From NCBI GenBank assembly GCA_050954285.1, contig JBPBPL010000007.1, positions 186,001 through 250,000 on the forward strand: a DNA stretch of 64,000 nucleotides. The letters run 5' to 3'. Each line of letters starts with the position of its first letter. Position 1 is the stretch's first letter. The notes beneath the pieces were generated by a model, which was given only the letters and a program-made list of their open reading frames with translations, was not told the origin of the DNA and did not search any database. The position numbers and the translations under genes were made by a program. This DNA is from Mucilaginibacter_A sp050954285 (GTDB lineage Bacteria > Bacteroidota > Bacteroidia > Sphingobacteriales > Sphingobacteriaceae). Below, one piece after another: positions 49,889 to 58,744 of the stretch.

Positions 49889-50783
49889 AAATTTCTTGCA
49901 ATGCTTCTTTTATCGTTGGAAATTTAAAACGGAACCCGGCTTTTTCTATTTTTTCTGCGGAGACTTTTGTACTGCTTAAAACTACGTCGCTCATTGCTCC
50001 CATGGCTAATTTTAAAGCGAGAGCCGGTACTTTTGGTAGCCATAACGGTCGGTTTAATTGTGTAGCAACAGCTACCGTAAGCCGGAAATTAGTAACCGGA
50101 TTTGGTGCTACCATATTGTAAACACCCGTAATTGAGTTTTCAATGCCGAACAGATACATATCAATCACGTCCTGCAGGTGTATCCACGGAATCCATTGTT
50201 GGCCGGAACCTAAAACTGCACCAAAACCAAATTTAATGGGCAAAGCCAGTTGTTTTAGTGCGCCGCCTTCATCGGTTAAAACAACACCTGTTCTAAATTT
50301 CAGGATTTCCAAACCTAAATCTTCCCCTTTGTCCACGGCCTGTTCCCAATAGGTACAGCATTTTCCTAAAAAATCTACTGTTGATGGTGATTTTTCCGTT
50401 AGTAATTCATCGCCGCGGTCACTGTAATAACCGGTTGCCGATGCAGAAATTACTTTTTTAATTTGATGCGGATGCTTTTTTAATAAACTGTAAATTAACT
50501 CAATAGACTTTGTGCGGCTGCTGATAATTTCTTTTTTCCGCTCATCTGTCCAACGGCCATCTGCAATGCCGGCACCAGCCAGGTGGACAATCATATCAAC
50601 ACCGTTGAGGCAGTTTTGATCGATTTTTCCTTCTTTTACATCCCACAAAAAAGTTCTCACTTCAGGAATATTGGCTTCTTTACGGCTTAAATGACTAACT
50701 GTGTAGCCTTTGTTTAGCAAAAGCTGCGTTAAATGTTTGCCAACCAAACCCGAGCCGCCGGTAATTAAAATGTGCTTTCCCAT
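49878..50783 (-). CDS. TIGR01777-type SDR epimerase family protein (YfcH-like)
   Basis: A 301-residue extended short-chain dehydrogenase with a glycine-rich NAD(P) motif ITGGSGLVGKHLTQLL near 6-21 and the C-terminal DUF1731 tail (VPALALKLAMGAMSDVVLSSTKVSAEKIEKAGF). Its substrate is unknown. The GTG at 50807 would add eight residues ahead of MGKHILITGG, so the ATG is preferred. It is the upstream partner of the photolyase in one transcript and diverges from the ferredoxin gene. An exact class 1 motif covers its last codons. Confidence 0.9.
   Translation of the reverse strand: MGKHILITGGSGLVGKHLTQLLLNKGYTVSHLSRKEANIPEVRTFLWDVKEGKIDQNCLNGVDMIVHLAGAGIADGRWTDERKKEIISSRTKSIELIYSLLKKHPHQIKKVISASATGYYSDRGDELLTEKSPSTVDFLGKCCTYWEQAVDKGEDLGLEILKFRTGVVLTDEGGALKQLALPIKFGFGAVLGSGQQWIPWIHLQDVIDMYLFGIENSITGVYNMVAPNPVTNFRLTVAVATQLNRPLWLPKVPALALKLAMGAMSDVVLSSTKVSAEKIEKAGFRFKFPTIKEALQEIYAR
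49901..49914 (-). repeat. Class 1 dispersed 14-mer, exact
   Basis: Exact copy near the 3' end of the epimerase gene, encoding TIKEAL. Confidence 0.9.
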
Positions 50784-50864
50784 CAGCCTGAAACAACTTT
50801 TCAGCACAGATTAAGTTTGAAGATTAAGCGCAAATATTCAAATGGCGTTATAATTGCAGTTATT

Positions 50865-51179
50865 ATGGATCAGAAATACGAAAAACATTTGTTCATCTGC
50901 ACCAACCAAAGGCCGGCAGGAGCGAGGGTAAGTTGCGGTGAGGCGCATGGTTTGGCCCTGGTTGCCGCATTTAAAAAAGCCATTTTGCATCACGGTTTGC
51001 ATACCGAAATCCGGGCGCAACGTACCGGTTGTATGGAAACCTGCGAGCTTGGCCCATCCATCGTGGTTTATCCGGAAGGAATTTTTTATGGTCATGTGCA
51101 GTTATCCGATGTAGACGAAATTGTTTTTGAACACCTGCTGAACAACCGTGTGGTTGAACGTTTAAAGCTAAGTTTTTAG
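50865..51179 (+). CDS. Thioredoxin-like [2Fe-2S] ferredoxin
   Basis: A 104-residue protein with the four-cysteine pattern of thioredoxin-fold 2Fe-2S ferredoxins: C12, C24, C56 and C60 (CTNQRP, VSCGEAHG, TGCMETCELGP). It is an electron carrier; its partner is not known. The open frame runs upstream to 50772, overlapping the divergent epimerase gene, but ATG 50865 gives the standard MDQKYEKHLFICTN start. Confidence 0.88.
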   Translation: MDQKYEKHLFICTNQRPAGARVSCGEAHGLALVAAFKKAILHHGLHTEIRAQRTGCMETCELGPSIVVYPEGIFYGHVQLSDVDEIVFEHLLNNRVVERLKLSF

Positions 51180-51183
51180 GTAG

Positions 51184-51197
51184 ATGCTGTTTTTATC
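51184..51197 (-). repeat. Class 2 dispersed 14-mer, exact GRTAAAAACAGYAT
   Basis: gataaaaacagcat on minus, five bases after the ferredoxin stop. Confidence 0.82.
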
Positions 51198-51247
51198 GAG
51201 GTAAATTTGGTAAAGGCGTTGTTGTGCAGATACTTTTTTTATCACAT

Positions 51248-51287
51248 AAAAAAAGAGAGCTGATTATAAAACCAGCTCTCTTTTTTT
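51248..51287. terminator. Bidirectional intrinsic terminator
   Basis: A 15-bp stem (aaaaaaagagagctg with cagctctcttttttt) and a 10-base loop, A-run on one side and T-run on the other, lie between the convergent ferredoxin and Lys/Met-rich protein genes. Confidence 0.92.
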
Positions 51288-51307
51288 GATTTCGATGAAA
51301 TCAGATA

Positions 51308-51499
51308 TTACATTTTAGAAGTAGTATCTTTTTTCATTTTTTTCATTTTACCCATTTTGCCCATTTTTTTACCTTTTTTCATGGTATCTTGAGTCATGTG
51401 GGTAGCAGTTGATTTTACTGGAGATGCATTAACTGTTAAGCAAGTAGCAACCATCATCGCACCTGCCATCATCATTGCTTTCAAAGCTGAAATTTTCAT
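51308..51499 (-). CDS. Small secreted Lys/Met-rich protein
   Basis: A 63-residue protein with a signal peptide at about 1-25 (MKISALKAMMMAGAMMVATCLTVNA) and a mature part of some 38 residues almost free of hydrophobic residues. It ends in Lys/Met/Gly repeats (KKGKKMGKMGKMKKMKKD). The composition recalls MXKDX-repeat small proteins; the function is unknown, and metal (copper) or polyanion binding is a guess. It has its own terminator and a divergent partner (cytosine deaminase) 131 bases away. Confidence 0.7.
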   Translation of the reverse strand: MKISALKAMMMAGAMMVATCLTVNASPVKSTATHMTQDTMKKGKKMGKMGKMKKMKKDTTSKM

Positions 51500-51630
51500 A
51501 GTTCTTAATTTAATTGTTAGTTTTTTAATTTAGTTTGTATAAAGATAAACACTTGCAAGCTGATTTGTTTAGAAATATAAATATTTTTTTTACTTGTTAC
51601 AAAATAACACGGTGTATTTACTTAAATAAT

Positions 51631-52068
51631 ATGGAAATTTTTTTAAAAGAAGCTTATGCTGAAGCAAAAGCCGGATACAACGAAGGCGGCATCCCGATTG
51701 GTTCTGTATTGGTGTACCAGGGCAAAATAATTGGCCGTGGCCACAACCGGCGCGTGCAAAAAGGCAGTGCCATATTGCACGGCGAAATGGATGCACTGGA
51801 AAATGCCGGCAGGTTGCCCGCTGCTGTTTACCGCGAATGCGAGTTATACACTACGCTTTCGCCCTGCCCGATGTGCTCCGGAACGATATTGCTGTACGGA
51901 ATCCCGAAGGTAATTATCGGCGAAAATAAAACGTTTTTGGGTGAAGAAAACTTGCTGCGGACACGAGGGGTGGAAGTAGTTGTGGCCGATAGCCAGGAAT
52001 GTTACCAGTTAATGCAGCAGTTCATCAGTGAAAGCCCCGAATTGTGGAATGAAGATATTGGCGTATAA
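51631..52068 (+). CDS. Yeast-type cytosine deaminase
   Basis: A 145-residue zinc deaminase. The Zn ligands are H50 (with the proton-shuttle E52, ILHGEMDALENAGRL), C79 and C82 (LSPCPMCSGTILLYGIP). Beyond these, the segments QKGSAILHGE, LYTTLSPC, LLYGIP, IGEN and the C-terminal ELWNEDIG closely follow yeast Fcy1 (QKGSATLHGE, WFEDIGE) rather than tRNA adenosine deaminases or bacterial CodA. It would convert cytosine to uracil for pyrimidine salvage. The longer frame from 51535 adds 32 non-homologous residues; ATG 51631 is preferred. Confidence 0.88.
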   Translation: MEIFLKEAYAEAKAGYNEGGIPIGSVLVYQGKIIGRGHNRRVQKGSAILHGEMDALENAGRLPAAVYRECELYTTLSPCPMCSGTILLYGIPKVIIGENKTFLGEENLLRTRGVEVVVADSQECYQLMQQFISESPELWNEDIGV

Positions 52069-52075
52069 AATTTCA

Positions 52076-52089
52076 ATGCTTCTTTTATC
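52076..52089 (-). repeat. Class 1 dispersed 14-mer, exact
   Basis: Exact copy seven bases after the cytosine deaminase stop. Confidence 0.9.
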
Positions 52090-52120
52090 AACCTAAATTT
52101 GGTTAAAAAAACCAGGCATA

Positions 52121-52151
52121 AAAAAGCCTCATCAAAAATGAGGCTTTTTTT
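52121..52151. terminator. Bidirectional intrinsic terminator
   Basis: A 12-bp stem (aaaaagcctcat with atgaggcttttt) with a five-base loop between the convergent deaminase and DUF2383 genes; T-run on plus, A-run on minus. Confidence 0.92.
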
Positions 52152-52172
52152 ATACTGCTAAAAGAAGTCTTA

Positions 52173-52637
52173 TTATTTGGCTGCGTCGCGCAGAGCCTTT
52201 ACTTCATTGTGTGCAGATAAAATACCTTGGTTCTGGCTGCTGATAGCGGTGCTGATGTTAGCATCCCAGCTTACGTCAGTATCACCTAAAGCTTCTTTGT
52301 AAGCTTTTTTGGCTACATCTTCACCATATTCGCAATCAGCTAAAATAGAGTGACGATCTTTACCAGTAAACGCAGATTTAACATCCATCCAAGCATGGTA
52401 AAATTTACCAGCTACTGTAGTTGCATCAGTTGGCTCGCCACCTAAAGAAGTAACAAAACCTTCTAATTCTGTAGCGTTTTTCTGACTTTGTGCAATATAT
52501 CCTGAAAATAAAGTTTTTAAATCAGCATCTTGTGTGCCTTCCAGCCCTTTTTGATAACCAACAACACGGTCATTATTAATTTTGATCAGGTCATTTAATG
52601 CAGATATTTGATTTTCTGCTGTTTCTGTAGTTGCCAT
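52173..52637 (-). CDS. PA2169-family (DUF2383) four-helix-bundle protein
   Basis: A 154-residue soluble helical protein with no signal peptide. The pattern SALNDLIKINNDRVVGYQKGLE, AQSQKNATELEGFVTSLGGEP and FYHAWMDVKSAFTGKDRHSILADCEYGEDVAKKAYKEAL is the PA2169/DUF2383 family, ferritin-like bundles linked with stress responses but without a proven role. It stands alone between a terminator and the histidine kinase gene. Confidence 0.88.
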   Translation of the reverse strand: MATTETAENQISALNDLIKINNDRVVGYQKGLEGTQDADLKTLFSGYIAQSQKNATELEGFVTSLGGEPTDATTVAGKFYHAWMDVKSAFTGKDRHSILADCEYGEDVAKKAYKEALGDTDVSWDANISTAISSQNQGILSAHNEVKALRDAAK

Positions 52638-52743
52638 AATTTTAATGTTTTAGTGAACGAATAACAGGATTGGCAGCTGATAGTTTTAAAAAAAACCAAA
52701 TCAGGTAAATTCGGAATTGAAATTATATTTTTAAACGCTAAAT

Positions 52744-55074
52744 TTAATCCTGCCCATACGGAATACTGAGCGTAATTACGTTGCCGCGGCCATTGTTGGA
52801 AGTAATGTTGAAGCTGCCGTTCAGTAGTTTAATTTTGCTTTGGATCATTTTTAAGCCAATACCATTATTTTGCTGATCCGGGTTAAAGCCAATACCGTTA
52901 TCCTTAACGGTTAAATCAACAGCGGTTAAATTGGCAGCTATTTCTATGCTGGCTTGTGTGGCTTGGGCATGTTTTATAATGTTCATTACCAGCTCCTGCA
53001 CCGTGCGGTAAATGGTAGTTTGCAGGTATTTGCTTAGGATTTTGTTCATTCTGGTAAAGGCGAATGTAATTGGCATTGCTTCTCCAAATTGTGTACCAAT
53101 GTCCATAATAGCTTCCTGCAAGCCAAAATCCTGCAAAATGGTAGGCGTAAGTTCGTGCGAAATACGCCGGCACTCCTTAATGGCATTGGATAAAAGATGT
53201 TCGGCATATTGCTTTGCCTGGATCAAATCTTCCTGGTTTGTGGCAATTTTCTCTAAACTCAGCTGCGAAATGCTTATTCTCACCCCAAATAATAATTGGC
53301 CCAACGTGTTGTGCAGGTTTTCGGCAATGCGTTTTCTTTCTTCTTCCTGCGTATCCAGAGTAATGCGGAAAATCTGCTGGTTTTGCTCGGCTTCCATCTG
53401 CTTTTTCGCTTCCTGCAGTTTTATTTGGCTGGTGATATCCATATTCACCCCAAAAAGGCGTTTCGGCAACTCATTGCTATCGGTAATAATAGTACCTGTA
53501 ATCTTGATGATCTTGCTGTTTTTACCAGATAAAATTTCGAGTGTTTCTTCAAAAGGAATACAGCCCCTGCGGATGAAATTTACTATACGCAAGGCAATAT
53601 CCTGGTTGTGCGGTACGGCAAACTGCTGGAAAATTTCGGGTACAACAGGCGTGTTTTTCTCTATATCAAAAAGTCGGTACATGCCGTCAGACCAAGTAAA
53701 AATCCCTGTTTCCAGTTCAAATTCCCAACTGCCGAGTGTGGCCACCAGTTCGGCCTGTTGCAGCATGGTCAGGTTTTTTAAAGTTTCCTGCTCGGCCAGT
53801 TTACGTATGGTAATATCCAGGTTGGTGGCTACCAGCCCGTCTCCCAGTTTTACAAACATGCTCGAATACCAGTTATTAAAACCTTCAAACACATAATGAT
53901 ATTCCATTTGTTCGGGCCTGCCGCTTGCTACCACCCGAAACATGGTTTCCAGCAATCCATTCAATCTAATACCCGGATATTCCTGACTATAAAGTTTTCC
54001 AACCAAATCCGTCCGGCCAGTTTCCTGCTGCAGCTGTTTGTTTACAAGTAAAATAGTAAAATCCTCCATCTCGCCCTGCTCATTGCGCACGGCTTGCATT
54101 ACAGACATGCCAATCAGGCCGGTATCAAAAGCAGATTGCAATAAATCATTGCTGCGTTGCAAAGATTCATCTTTCTGCTGGTAAATGGCTTTTTGCTTGG
54201 TGATATCCAGTATTGTCCCGGATACTTGTAGCGCATTGCCATCATTATCGGCATAAACCTTGCCGGTGGCTTTTACCCATCTTTGCGGGGCGCCATCCGG
54301 TGGGGAAATCAAATATTCGCACTCAAAACTTGTAATTGCTGCTACGGCATCTTTTATGGTGCCTGCAACATACTGCTGCTGTTCGGGTACAATTAAACAG
54401 ATTGCATCACTTAAAGTGGGGTTAATTTCGGGCAAAATGCCATGTATAATTCTCGATTGTTCAGATAAAATTAACGCATCCGTAGCCAAATTAACGCTCC
54501 AGGTACCAATTTCTGCGGATTCTATTGCCTGGTTAAGCGTATCAGTAATTTTTTCCAATTCCTTCCGAGAGTTTACCTGGTCGGTTACTTCCGTACAAAC
54601 TACCATAATACCCGTAATCGTTCCGGCCGAATCTTTAATCGGGTCGTAAACAAAATTAATCCACGTGGTTCCCAGCTTACCATTTCTAAACAGCGTAACC
54701 GGCAACTCATTGGCAATATAGGGCTCTCCGGTTTGTAGTACATGCTGCAAACGTTGTTCAAATCCTTGTCCGCTGGCTTCCGGCAGTGCTGTAAATAATG
54801 GTATGTTTATCACCTGCTCGGCAGTCCGGCCCCAGTATTCCAGCACTTTTTCGTTGGCCAGTTCAATCACAAAATTATAGCCGGTAAAAATAGCAATGGC
54901 CACAGGTGCCTGCAGCAGCAGGTTCCGAAACCGATCTTCACCGTCAGGTACTTCTTTTACCGCATAAAAATTATCCTGATGAGTTGATGGGAGCGTGTTT
55001 ACTGTTATCGAATCTGGGTACACCTCCGGAATATTATTTGTAGTAAATAGATCTTGGTCATCAGCTGCTGGCAT
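52744..55074 (-). CDS. Multi-PAS sensor histidine kinase (HisKA_3 / NarX-type)
   Basis: A 776-residue soluble kinase with no membrane helix. Three or four PAS domains occupy about 45-560 (first with APVAIAIFTGYNFVIELANEKVLEYWGR; PAC linkers such as GTITGIMVVCTEVTDQV). The dimerisation helix has the phospho-acceptor in EERKRIAENLHNTLGQLL near 578. The ATPase domain is about 665-776 (N box QELVMNIIKHAQA, G boxes DNGIGFNPD and NGIGLKMIQSKI). Asn follows the catalytic His where Asp or Glu is usual. No response regulator gene is adjacent, so the partner is unknown. Confidence 0.9.
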   Translation of the reverse strand: MPAADDQDLFTTNNIPEVYPDSITVNTLPSTHQDNFYAVKEVPDGEDRFRNLLLQAPVAIAIFTGYNFVIELANEKVLEYWGRTAEQVINIPLFTALPEASGQGFEQRLQHVLQTGEPYIANELPVTLFRNGKLGTTWINFVYDPIKDSAGTITGIMVVCTEVTDQVNSRKELEKITDTLNQAIESAEIGTWSVNLATDALILSEQSRIIHGILPEINPTLSDAICLIVPEQQQYVAGTIKDAVAAITSFECEYLISPPDGAPQRWVKATGKVYADNDGNALQVSGTILDITKQKAIYQQKDESLQRSNDLLQSAFDTGLIGMSVMQAVRNEQGEMEDFTILLVNKQLQQETGRTDLVGKLYSQEYPGIRLNGLLETMFRVVASGRPEQMEYHYVFEGFNNWYSSMFVKLGDGLVATNLDITIRKLAEQETLKNLTMLQQAELVATLGSWEFELETGIFTWSDGMYRLFDIEKNTPVVPEIFQQFAVPHNQDIALRIVNFIRRGCIPFEETLEILSGKNSKIIKITGTIITDSNELPKRLFGVNMDITSQIKLQEAKKQMEAEQNQQIFRITLDTQEEERKRIAENLHNTLGQLLFGVRISISQLSLEKIATNQEDLIQAKQYAEHLLSNAIKECRRISHELTPTILQDFGLQEAIMDIGTQFGEAMPITFAFTRMNKILSKYLQTTIYRTVQELVMNIIKHAQATQASIEIAANLTAVDLTVKDNGIGFNPDQQNNGIGLKMIQSKIKLLNGSFNITSNNGRGNVITLSIPYGQD
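54948..54961 (-). repeat. Class 1 dispersed 14-mer variant
   Basis: ggtaaaagaagtac on minus, near the 5' end of the kinase gene. Confidence 0.65.
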
Positions 55075-55168
55075 AATAAATCAGATAAGGTCTGTGTAGT
55101 AGATTGCTTAAATATAGCGGTTTATCAGCAACATCAATATAGGAGTTTTTGTGTTGAAACCGTTTGCC

Positions 55169-55182
55169 ATGCTTCTTTTAGG
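55169..55182 (-). repeat. Class 1 dispersed 14-mer, 12/14
   Basis: cctaaaagaagcat on minus, in the spacer between the kinase and the RND gene. Confidence 0.72.
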
Positions 55183-55224
55183 CAGATAAATTTGTTTTCT
55201 GCGGAGAATAGCTTCTCCAACAAA

Positions 55225-55255
55225 AAAATCCACGTTAAAATTTAACGTGGATTTT
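55225..55255 (-). terminator. Intrinsic terminator of the RND efflux operon
   Basis: A 15-bp perfect stem (55225-55239 with 55241-55255) with essentially no loop spacer; read on minus it is followed by seven T. It lies about 45 bases after the RND stop, behind the class 1 palindrome. Confidence 0.82.
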
Positions 55256-55260
55256 CAGGT

Positions 55261-55286
55261 GATAAAAGAAGCATGCTTCTTTTATC
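55261..55286. repeat. 26-bp perfect palindrome of two overlapping exact class 1 motifs
   Basis: The plus copy (55261-55274) and minus copy (55273-55286) share their central two bases, giving a perfect palindrome 15 bases downstream of the RND stop. It probably forms part of the operon's termination region. Confidence 0.9.
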
Positions 55287-55300
55287 ATACAAAAACTGGA

Positions 55301-58300
55301 TTAAGCTTCTACTGCTTCAAATTCATGCTTTTCAACTTTTTCTTCTTTTTTACCGAACAATCTGTTTTTCAGGTTTACGCGGATCAGATACATACATGGC
55401 ACCAAAATCAGGGTGATGATCGTTGCAAAACCTAAGCCGAAAATCATCGTCCAGGCCAGCGGTCCCCAAAAAGCCACGTTATCGCCACCGAAGTGAATGT
55501 GTGGTGCAAAGTGTGTAAACAAGCCCACAAAATCAATATTAAAACCAACTGCCAGCGGGATCAAACCCATAATAGCGGCAGTTGCAGTTAGCAAAACAGG
55601 TGTCATCCGGGTGTGGCCGGCTTCAACAACTGCATCGTGTACGTTCATCCCTTGCTCAATCAGCATATCGGTAAATTCAACCAGCAAAATACCATTCCGG
55701 ACGACCACTCCGGCCAGCGCGATGATGCCAACACCGGTCATTACAATGGCCATCGTCATCCCGAAAATACTCACCCCAAGCAATACGCCGATGATACTGA
55801 AAAAGATCTCGCTGATGATGATCAGCGTTTTGCCAATAGAATTGAACTGAATCATCAAAATAATCAGGATCAACCCAAAAGAAGTAGCCAAAGCACCTCC
55901 CAAAAAGGTAACGGCTTCCAGCTGATCTTCCTGTCCGCCACCTTGACGGATGATGATGTCGTCGGGTTTTTTAAAGTTGTCAATCGCTTTTAAAATGTTG
56001 GCATTTACCTCATTTGCATTATACGGTTTGATTACGCTTGAACCTAAGGTTAGCACCCGGCGTTGTTGTTTCCGTTTGATGTTGCTGTAAGTGTCGGTGT
56101 AACGTACATCGGTAAAAGCAGAAATCGGAACTTGCCGGATGATGCCGCCAGAACCCATATCCCGATAGGTGATTTTCATGTTGCGCAATTCGTCAATATT
56201 GCCGCGCTCGTTTTCCAAAGCCCGAACTTTTATCTGATAATCATCTTCTTTGGTATTCCGGAAATCACCTGCCTTCGCCCCAAATACTGCAATGCCCAAT
56301 GACTGACTGATTTGTGCCGTGTTTAAACCTTCGCGGTTGGCACGTTCGCGGTCAACATCAAACACGATTTCGGGTTTGTCATTTTGTACATCGGCAACCA
56401 GGTTTTCTATACCGGCAATGTTTTGTTTGGCCAGATAGCTTTTTAAGCGATTGCCGGTTTTGACCAACGAATCTAAATTATCTCCAATCAATTCAATACT
56501 AATATCTTTTTGTACCGGCGGACCAGAAGCTTCCTGTGCAACTGCAATTTTAACACCCGGAACGCCTTGTACCGCACCGCGTATTTTGGTCAAAATCTGT
56601 TTGGTATCCTTGCCGTTTCTTTTGCCAAACTCTACAAATGCAACCGTTACTTTACCTTTGTTTTCGTAATCTCCCTGATCTTCATCCTGCGGATCAGTAA
56701 CACCTTTTGTTACGTTGGAAATGATGGATGTTACAATATCTTTATCGGGATCCACCGCTTTGGCCACACGTTGCTCGATTTTTTTGGTAACCTCATTGGT
56801 GGTACCCTGATCTGTACCAATTGGCATTGTAATATATACGTAAGCAAAATTCGGATCACCAGAAGGGAAAAATACCGGCGTTTTGCCCCGGACAACCATC
56901 AACATAATGGCTAATACAAACAGGGCAAATATGCCCAGCAAAATAGTAACCGGCCTTTTTACAGCACGTTCCAGCCATTTGGCATACCATTTCTGGAAAC
57001 GTGGCCATACGTTAGTTTGAAACTTGTCAATCACATTCAGTAAAAAAAAGTGATTGATGAGGTATAAAACCACTATGAGCACCATAAAATTACCAAAGCC
57101 AACATTGATCCAGTAACCTAACGCGGTTGCAATGCCCAGATAAATTAAAGCGCGTTTTACATGTTTATCAAATTTGGGATGATCGTGTTCGCCTTCGATA
57201 TGTGGTTTCATGAAATCGACTGCAAAAACCGGGTTCATAATATAAGCTACCACTAACGAAGCCAGCAAAGTAATAATTAGCGTAATTGGCAAAAAGAACA
57301 TAAAATGGCCAATCAAACTGTTCCAGAAAGCTAAAGGAACGAAAGGAGCCAGGGTAGTCATGGTGCCAGAAAATACCGGTAAAAACACTTCGCCGGCGGC
57401 AATTTTCGCTGCTTCTTTTATCGGTACTTTTCCGTTATCAAAAATCCGGTGCGTGTTTTCAATTACTACAATCGCATCATCCACCACAATACCTAAAGCC
57501 AGCAGGAAGGAGAAAAGCACGATCATGTTCAGTGTAAAACCAATGGCTGGCATTACCAAAAATGCTATGAAACACGAAAGCGGGACTGACAGAGCCACAA
57601 AAATGGCGTTGGTGGTTCCCATAAAAAACATCAGGATAACCGTAACCAAGATGAAACCAATAATGATTGTATTGATCAAATCATTCAGTGTAGTACGGGT
57701 TTTATCAGATTGATCGCCAGTTACGGTTACATTTAAACCTTTTGGGAAAACCGTTTTTTGTTTCAGTTTAATTAAGTCGTTTATTTTATCGGACGCCTGG
57801 ATCAAATTTTCACCAGCTCTTTTACTAACGTTTAGCGTGATTACATTTTTGAATTTTGGATTATCGTTTGTTTTTAAGCGGGCATAACTTTCCTGCTCCA
57901 AAAACGAATCCTTGATTTCAGCAATATCACGTAAATAAACCGTTTGTCCTTTCGGGTTCCGGATGGCCATAGCAGCCACTTCATCAGCACCTTTAAAATC
58001 TTGTTTAATATCGATGCTACGCCGCACACCATCAGTTTTTACTGTTCCGGCCGTAGTCAAAATGTTTTCTGAGCCAATGGCTTGAATGATATCGCTGAAA
58101 CTGATTTGTGCCGCCGCCATTTTGTTCAAGTCAACGTTCACTTGAATTTCCGGCGTTAGAGCACCAACTTCATCTACTTTGGAGATTTCCTTGTAGCTTT
58201 CTATCTCGTCTTTCAACAAATCGGCATACTCTTTCAGGCGCTTCAAGTCATAATCACCAGAGATATTGATGTACAGAATAGGCAAATCGGCCACGTTGAT

Positions 58301-58720
58301 GTCAGAAATTACCGATTCTTTCAGGTTGTCGTCATTTTGCGGCAAATCCTGTTTGGCTTTATCTACCGCATCTTTTACATCCGTTTTCGCATCTTTTATC
58401 TTGATATTGGCTTGAAATTCAGCTGTAATAATCGACACATTTTGTACCGAGTTGGAAGTCACTTTTTTAAGCCCTTTCAGTGATTTTAGCTGTTTTTCGA
58501 TTTGCCGAGTCACCAAGTTTTCAATGTTTTGGGGCGATTGACCAGCGTAAGCCGTGGTGATATACACCTTGGATTGCGCAATATCCGGGAAGTTTTCTTT
58601 CGGCAGACTGTTATAACTGATCAGCCCCAAAACTGTGATCAAAAAGATTAGCACATAAATGGCGGTTTTGTTATCAATGGCCCAACTGGAGGGCGCAAAT
58701 TCTTTTCTAAGATCTTTCAT
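55301..58720 (-). CDS. RND-family efflux permease
   Basis: A 1139-residue inner-membrane pump of the AcrB/MexB/CusA superfamily, driven by the proton gradient. The N-terminus (IYVLIFLITVLGLISYNSLPKENFPDI) is the first helix and porter start; LALGIVVDDAIVVIENTHRIF carries the conserved DD pair of helix 4. A second half with GVGIIALAGVVVRNGILLVEF repeats the layout. The middle loop is longer than in AcrB, and the sequence lies nearer the multidrug HAE/other-RND type of Bacteroidota than CusA. ATG 58720 is preferred to TTG 58726. It follows the adaptor gene by 24 bases. Confidence 0.94.
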   Translation of the reverse strand: MKDLRKEFAPSSWAIDNKTAIYVLIFLITVLGLISYNSLPKENFPDIAQSKVYITTAYAGQSPQNIENLVTRQIEKQLKSLKGLKKVTSNSVQNVSIITAEFQANIKIKDAKTDVKDAVDKAKQDLPQNDDNLKESVISDINVADLPILYINISGDYDLKRLKEYADLLKDEIESYKEISKVDEVGALTPEIQVNVDLNKMAAAQISFSDIIQAIGSENILTTAGTVKTDGVRRSIDIKQDFKGADEVAAMAIRNPKGQTVYLRDIAEIKDSFLEQESYARLKTNDNPKFKNVITLNVSKRAGENLIQASDKINDLIKLKQKTVFPKGLNVTVTGDQSDKTRTTLNDLINTIIIGFILVTVILMFFMGTTNAIFVALSVPLSCFIAFLVMPAIGFTLNMIVLFSFLLALGIVVDDAIVVIENTHRIFDNGKVPIKEAAKIAAGEVFLPVFSGTMTTLAPFVPLAFWNSLIGHFMFFLPITLIITLLASLVVAYIMNPVFAVDFMKPHIEGEHDHPKFDKHVKRALIYLGIATALGYWINVGFGNFMVLIVVLYLINHFFLLNVIDKFQTNVWPRFQKWYAKWLERAVKRPVTILLGIFALFVLAIMLMVVRGKTPVFFPSGDPNFAYVYITMPIGTDQGTTNEVTKKIEQRVAKAVDPDKDIVTSIISNVTKGVTDPQDEDQGDYENKGKVTVAFVEFGKRNGKDTKQILTKIRGAVQGVPGVKIAVAQEASGPPVQKDISIELIGDNLDSLVKTGNRLKSYLAKQNIAGIENLVADVQNDKPEIVFDVDRERANREGLNTAQISQSLGIAVFGAKAGDFRNTKEDDYQIKVRALENERGNIDELRNMKITYRDMGSGGIIRQVPISAFTDVRYTDTYSNIKRKQQRRVLTLGSSVIKPYNANEVNANILKAIDNFKKPDDIIIRQGGGQEDQLEAVTFLGGALATSFGLILIILMIQFNSIGKTLIIISEIFFSIIGVLLGVSIFGMTMAIVMTGVGIIALAGVVVRNGILLVEFTDMLIEQGMNVHDAVVEAGHTRMTPVLLTATAAIMGLIPLAVGFNIDFVGLFTHFAPHIHFGGDNVAFWGPLAWTMIFGLGFATIITLILVPCMYLIRVNLKNRLFGKKEEKVEKHEFEAVEA
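57409..57422 (-). repeat. Class 1 dispersed 14-mer, 13/14
   Basis: gataaaagaagcag on minus, in the RND gene, encoding PIKEAA. Confidence 0.8.
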
Positions 58721-58744
58721 ATTCAAGAGATCAAGGTTATTGGA

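Noticed and set aside
53012..53896. 294-codon plus-strand frame antisense to the histidine kinase
   Set aside because: Mirrors the codon pattern of the kinase gene; Ser/Cys-rich translation without any family pattern.
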